NCBI GenBank assembly: GCA_002600635.1
Contig: CP021371.1
Span: 2,793,001 to 2,857,000, forward strand
Source: Rhizobium sp. ACO-34A
GTDB taxonomy: Bacteria; Pseudomonadota; Alphaproteobacteria; Rhizobiales; Rhizobiaceae
DNA length: 64,000 nt
Direction of reading: 5' to 3'
Made by a program: the position numbers and the translations under genes. Below are positions 60,268 through 64,000 of this stretch, one piece after another (the stretch's first letter is position 1; every line of letters begins with the position of its first letter). The notes below the pieces were generated by a model. It ran no database searches and was not told the DNA's origin. It worked only from the letters and a program-made list of their open reading frames with translations.

Positions 60268-61176
60268 TCATGCGGCAGCGCCCGCGACAGCCTGAACCGA
60301 AGGCTTCAGGCCGACATTGGCAAGCGTTGCATTCACCAGCGGTGCACGGTTCATCGTATAGAGGTGAAAATCCCCGATACCCCGGCGCACGAGATCCTCG
60401 ATCTGTTCTGCAGCAACCTCGGCCGCCACTTCCGCCCTCGCCTGCGGCTGGTCGTCGAGACCCGCGAAACGGTCATCCAGAAAAGACGGAACGCTGGCGC
60501 CGCACATGGAGGCGAAACGCTTCAACTGCGTGAGGTTCTGGATCGGCATGATACCCGGCACGATCGGGATGGTGATCCCCGCTGCGCGTACCCGCTCCAG
60601 ATAACGCTCGAAGATATCGTTATCGAAGAAGAACTGGGTGAGCGCCCTGTGAGCACCGGCATCCACCTTGCGCTTGAGCATGTCGATATCGGCCGCTTCG
60701 TCACGGCTCTCCGGATGCTTTTCTGGATAGGCCGATACGGAAATCTCGAAATCGCCCATTTCTCGCAGGCCCGCAACCAGCTCCGCTGCGTTGGCAAAGC
60801 CGCCCGGATAGGGCTGGTAAGCCGTTCCCATGCCACCCTGCGGATCGCCACGAAGCGCGACGAAATGGCGTACACCGACCGCACGGAATTCGTCCACCAC
60901 ATGACGCACCTTGTCCTTCGTCGCACCGACACAGGTCAGGTGGGAGGCCGTGGGCAGAGTGGTTTCAGAGATCAGGCGGCGCACCGTGGAAAGGGTCGGC
61001 GCGCGTGTCGTGCCGCCGGCTCCATAAGTCACCGAAACGAAATCCGGGTTCCAGCGCGACAGTTCATCGACCGTCGCCCAGAGCTGGCCTTCCATCTCTT
61101 CCGACTTCGGCGGAAAGAACTCGAAGGAAATGCGCAACGGCGCGCCGGCCTGTTCGTTGTGATCGTTTCTCGCCAT
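60268..61176 (-). CDS. metF: Methylenetetrahydrofolate reductase
   Basis: The 302-residue product has 'SFEFFPPKSEEMEG' near 17-30, 'SVTYGAGGTT' near 48-57, 'LRGDPQGG' near 108 and 'VPGIMPIQNL' near 205, all landmarks of the MetF fold with FAD. It reduces 5,10-methylene- to 5-methyl-tetrahydrofolate for methionine synthesis. The start at 61176 directly follows the stop codon of the regulator gene and GGGAG lies upstream, so the pair is an operon. Confidence 0.96.
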   Translation of the reverse strand: MARNDHNEQAGAPLRISFEFFPPKSEEMEGQLWATVDELSRWNPDFVSVTYGAGGTTRAPTLSTVRRLISETTLPTASHLTCVGATKDKVRHVVDEFRAVGVRHFVALRGDPQGGMGTAYQPYPGGFANAAELVAGLREMGDFEISVSAYPEKHPESRDEAADIDMLKRKVDAGAHRALTQFFFDNDIFERYLERVRAAGITIPIVPGIMPIQNLTQLKRFASMCGASVPSFLDDRFAGLDDQPQARAEVAAEVAAEQIEDLVRRGIGDFHLYTMNRAPLVNATLANVGLKPSVQAVAGAAA

Positions 61177-62184
61177 TCATATGCTCCCGGTCTGAAGGGT
61201 GGATCCGATGGAAGTTTCGCCATGGGCAGGCACGCGCTGGCGGGCAAGCCAGAGGGTGACCGTCAGACCGCCGCCTTTCGGCTGTTCCGGTTTGAGGTCG
61301 ACTGCACGCTCCACATCGAGATCGTATTTGGTCAGCCATTCGGCCATCGTCTGGTGCGAGAAGCCGAGCCGCACATGGGCGTGCTCGTCCCGCAGGTATT
61401 CATGATCGTGAGGCGCGAGATCCACGATGGCAAGCCGTCCACCGGGCTTCAGCATGCGGCTCGCCTCAGCCAGAGCCAACTCGGGCTGCGGCAGGAAGTG
61501 CAGCACCTGATGGATCGTCACGAGATCGTATTCGTTGCCGTCGAGCGGCAGGTTCAGGATATCGCCATGGCGAACGGCAGCCTTGAGGATGCCGGCCTTG
61601 TCGAGATTGGCACGAGCAACCGATAGCATATCCCGGCTGGCATCGATGCCGACCGCGCGACGGTAGCCATTAGCCAGAAGCTGCAGGATACGGCCCGTGC
61701 CGGTGCCGAGATCAAGCAACGCATCAACCGGTTCGGATCCGATCAGTTGCACCAGTGCCGTCTCGACCGCATCGTCATTGACATGCAGCCGCCGCAGCTC
61801 GTCCCATCCGGAAGCATTGCGGCTGAAATAGTCCTGCGCGCGCTCCGCCCTCGTCCGCTTGACGGCGGCAAGACGCTCTCCGTCACGCAGCAGCACCGGA
61901 TCGCTGTCGAGCGTCGCAGCAAGCAGCTGACGCGCCAGCGATGCGGCGTCACCATCCTGCTTCAGACGGAAATAGGCCCAGGCGCCCTCCTGATAGCGGT
62001 CCACGAGGCCTGCTTCGGTCAGGAGTTTCAGGTGGCGGGAGATTCGGGGCTGCGATTGGCCGAGAATATCGGTAAGATCGGTGACCGTCAGGTCGCCCGC
62101 AGCAAGCAGGGCAAGCAGGCGAAGTCGCGTAGGTTCGCCCGCAGCTTTCAGCAGCTCGACTAGAACGTCTACACCGAACTTCAT
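61177..62184 (-). CDS. ArsR-type regulator fused to a SAM methyltransferase domain (SahR-like)
   Basis: The 335-residue product has a winged helix-turn-helix ('AGEPTRLRLLALLAAGDLTV', 'ISRHLKLLTEAGLV') at about 5-90 and a class I methyltransferase domain from about 140 with 'LLDLGTGTGRILQLL' and 'MLKPGGRLAIVDLA'. Regulators of this architecture control methionine and S-adenosylmethionine-cycle genes in proteobacteria (SahR, responding to S-adenosylhomocysteine). It is directly upstream of metF and its promoter carries a perfect inverted repeat. The start at 62184 follows GGAGGG. Confidence 0.9.
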   Translation of the reverse strand: MKFGVDVLVELLKAAGEPTRLRLLALLAAGDLTVTDLTDILGQSQPRISRHLKLLTEAGLVDRYQEGAWAYFRLKQDGDAASLARQLLAATLDSDPVLLRDGERLAAVKRTRAERAQDYFSRNASGWDELRRLHVNDDAVETALVQLIGSEPVDALLDLGTGTGRILQLLANGYRRAVGIDASRDMLSVARANLDKAGILKAAVRHGDILNLPLDGNEYDLVTIHQVLHFLPQPELALAEASRMLKPGGRLAIVDLAPHDHEYLRDEHAHVRLGFSHQTMAEWLTKYDLDVERAVDLKPEQPKGGGLTVTLWLARQRVPAHGETSIGSTLQTGSI

Positions 62185-62210
62185 GCGCCCTCCGCTCAAA
62201 ACCAATCAAG

Positions 62211-62230
62211 ATATAAAGATGTCTTTATGT
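62211..62230. promoter_or_regulatory. Operator: inverted repeat in the regulator-metF promoter
   Basis: ATAAAGA (62213-62219), TG, TCTTTAT (62222-62228) is a perfect 7-bp inverted repeat, and the outer A/T pair (62211, 62230) also matches. It is 27 bases before the start codon of the ArsR-type gene, where a repressor site is expected. The sequence resembles the ATAAAGATATCTTTAT-type site described for SahR regulons; this is recalled and not checked. Confidence 0.75.
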
Positions 62231-62311
62231 CATTCGCCAAGCATGCGCAAGAACTAATTACGTGACGAGCCTGATTGCCAAATGCCGGAAGGCACGGTGG
62301 TCACATCAAAC

Positions 62312-62336
62312 AAAAACGGCCGCACGAGGCGGCCGT
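62312..62336 (-). terminator. Rho-independent terminator of the chemoreceptor gene
   Basis: On the minus strand ACGGCCGC (62336-62329) pairs with GCGGCCGT (62323-62316) with a 5-base loop, followed by TTTTT. It lies 23 bases after the stop codon of the receptor gene. Confidence 0.9.
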
Positions 62337-62359
62337 CTGTCTTCGATTGCCGTATCGGC

Positions 62360-64000
62360 TCAGAACTCTTCCCACTCGTCCGACTTCATGGCCACGGCGG
62401 CATTGCCATGCGAGACCGGCGCAGGCCGCGCCCTCATCGGCTCCCGTGCCGGGGCCGGCCGTGCCGAAGCAGGGCGGCTGACCGGCGCAGCGGTAGCGAC
62501 GCGCTGAGCGGCCTGCCCCGTGCGGAAGCGGGACAGCAGTTCGGCAAGACGTGCACTCTCCTGCGCGAGGCTTGCACCGGCTGCATTCATCTCCTCCACC
62601 ATCGCGGCATTCTGCTGCGTCGCCTGGTCCATATGGTTGACGGCCGTATTGACCTCGCCAAGCCCTACGGACTGCTCCTGCGCGGCGGTGGCGATGGCGT
62701 CCATGTGGGTATTGATCGACTGCACGAGTTCGGCAATCGAGGAAAGCCCCTCGCCCGTATCGCTGACAAGCTTGACGCCTTCGCTGACCGCAACTTCGGA
62801 ATTGGCGATCAGCGCCTTGATTTCCTTTGCCGCATTGGCGGAACGCTGGGCCAGTTCGCGAACTTCCTGCGCGACGACGGCAAAACCCTTTCCGGCTTCG
62901 CCAGCGCGGGCAGCCTCGACGCCGGGGTTCAGCGCCAGGAGGTTGGTCTGGAACGCGATCTCGTCGATGACGCCGATGATCTGGCCGATCTGCCGCGAGG
63001 ACTGCTCGATCCGTTCCATTGCCGAAACCGCGTTAGCAACGACGTGACCGGAGCGGTCGGCGCGTTCGCGGGTATCGCGAACCAGATCGCGGGCCTCGCC
63101 TGTCCGCTTCGACGTGGCTGTGACGTTGGCGGTGATCTCCTCCAGCGCCGCAGCGGTTTCCTCCAGCGACGCAGCCTGCTGCTCCGTGCGCTTGGCGAGG
63201 TTATCCGATGCCTGGGAGATTTCTCCCGACCCGTTGGTGACGGAACCGGCAACCTGACCGACGCTCTGCAGCGCTTCGCGCAGCTGGCGGACCGACGTGT
63301 TGAAGTCGTGACGCAGGGCCTCGAACTGCGGCGAGAACTGCTCGTTGATCTCGCAAAGCATATCGCCGGAAGCCATCCGCTGCAGACCGGACGCCAGCGC
63401 GCCCGTAGCCCGGTTCAGACGATCGTTGGCATCCTCCTCGGCCTTCCTCTGCAATTCGACGCGTTCCGCTTCGCCCCGGCGACGGTTGTCTTCAGCCTCG
63501 GTTTCCAGTTGAGCATTTCGGATGGCGGCCTGCCGGAAGATCTCGACCGAACGCGCCATGCCGCCGATCTCGTCGGCTCGATTGGCACCGGCGATGGAAA
63601 TTCCGAGATTGCCGGACGCCAGTTCTCCCATGGAAGCGGTCAGCGCTGATACCGGCCGCACGACCCGAACCAGAACGACGACCATGCCGACAACGCCGAA
63701 GATGAGCGAAAGCAGGAAGAGCGAGACATAGAGAACCATGCTGGAGAACGCTCGCGATTCGGAAACCGCCGCTGCGTTGTTGATTTCCTCCATCGCCTCG
63801 GAGGCAACGCCTGCGATCGTTCCGAGCGCCGCGGTAACGCGCGGACGCCAGTCATCGATGGAAACAGGCGGCGCTTCGTTCGCGGACTTGGCAACGATAT
63901 CGGCACGCCAGTTGGCAAACTCCCCGGAGAAGTAACCATTCTGGGCCTGAGTAAACTTCTCCTTCAAGACGGCAGGTGTGTCGGAGTGGTCCACGAGAAC
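62360..64000 (-). CDS. Methyl-accepting chemotaxis protein (5' end cut off)
   Basis: The visible 546 residues hold the end of a periplasmic sensor region, a membrane segment ('[21 protein letters not shown]'), a HAMP-like linker ('[19 protein letters not shown]') and a long signalling domain whose hairpin tip reads '[21 protein letters not shown]'. The C-terminus ends in 'EWEEF', a tether motif of the x-W-x-x-F type that binds CheR and CheB. The frame is open to the window end, so the N-terminus is missing. It could signal through an orphan CheW. Confidence 0.93.
   Translation of the reverse strand, partial: VLVDHSDTPAVLKEKFTQAQNGYFSGEFANWRADIVAKSANEAPPVSIDDWRPRVTAALGTIAGVASEAMEEINNAAAVSESRAFSSMVLYVSLFLLSLIFGVVGMVVVLVRVVRPVSALTASMGELASGNLGISIAGANRADEIGGMARSVEIFRQAAIRNAQLETEAEDNRRRGEAERVELQRKAEEDANDRLNRATGALASGLQRMASGDMLCEINEQFSPQFEALRHDFNTSVRQLREALQSVGQVAGSVTNGSGEISQASDNLAKRTEQQAASLEETAAALEEITANVTATSKRTGEARDLVRDTRERADRSGHVVANAVSAMERIEQSSRQIGQIIGVIDEIAFQTNLLALNPGVEAARAGEAGKGFAVVAQEVRELAQRSANAAKEIKALIANSEVAVSEGVKLVSDTGEGLSSIAELVQSINTHMDAIATAAQEQSVGLGEVNTAVNHMDQATQQNAAMVEEMNAAGASLAQESARLAELLSRFRTGQAAQRVATAAPVSRPASARPAPAREPMRARPAPVSHGNAAVAMKSDEWEEF

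Overview
The window is a stretch of a circular-type, GC-rich alphaproteobacterial chromosome, most likely from the Rhizobiaceae (Rhizobium/Agrobacterium group). The reasons are the gene order ligA-(endonuclease)-(phospholipase D-like)-recN-bamD-lpxC-ftsZ-ftsA-ftsQ-ddl, a 583-residue FtsZ with a long Pro/Ala-rich tail, a GTG/TTG-tolerant start codon usage, a rhizobial-type palindromic intergenic repeat, a PPi-type phosphofructokinase, the betaine-lipid pair btaA/btaB and an ArsR-methyltransferase fusion in front of metF. The genus cannot be fixed from the sequence alone. No phage, transposase, integrase, CRISPR array, tRNA or rRNA gene was seen; one structural RNA, RNase P RNA, is clear.

Layout. 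1-10.7 kb holds housekeeping and orphan genes: the tail of an AzlD-like subunit, aminopeptidase P, prmA, a SCO copper chaperone, a DUF2189 membrane protein, an orphan cheW, creA, a DEDDh exonuclease and a DEAD-box helicase. 10.8-13.3 kb holds an NAD-dependent epimerase and a family-4 glycosyltransferase separated by a palindromic repeat, probably for a surface polysaccharide. 13.4-20.7 kb holds DNA maintenance (ligA, recN), an endonuclease/phosphatase-family protein, a cardiolipin-synthase-like protein and bamD. 20.9-44.0 kb is the envelope and division block on the minus strand: lpxC, ftsZ, ftsA, ftsQ, ddl, then murB, murC, murG, ftsW, murD, mraY, murF, murE, ftsI, ftsL, rsmH, mraZ. The block is split between ddl and murB by a plus-strand MFS transporter and a Tat-exported metallophosphoesterase. 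Upstream of mraZ lies a striking array of four TGGG repeats at exact 10-bp spacing, the expected MraZ operator, and a CtrA-like site.

44.4-64 kb holds rnpB, two tandem paralogous FAD oxidoreductases, a run of cell-wall enzymes (lytic transglycosylase, AmpD-type amidase, TerB/J-domain protein), pfp, a LysE exporter, a lipoprotein transglycosylase, a class-C-beta-lactamase-like hydrolase, btaA-btaB with a possible Pho box, a lipoprotein GH25 lysozyme, an MltB-like transglycosylase, an EamA transporter, a 25-residue single-TM protein, metF with its likely ArsR-type regulator and a perfect inverted-repeat operator, and the 3' part of a chemotaxis receptor gene.

How the genes work together: more than a third of the window builds, remodels or recycles the envelope (peptidoglycan precursors, divisome, lipid A, outer-membrane assembly, lytic enzymes, phospholipid and betaine lipids). 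Most dcw genes overlap or abut by 0-25 bases, which implies translational coupling. I did not find a clearly new multigene system; the most interesting signals are regulatory (MraZ array, metF operator, CtrA-like clusters) and structural (insertion into dcw, tandem oxidoreductases, unexplained small ORFs).
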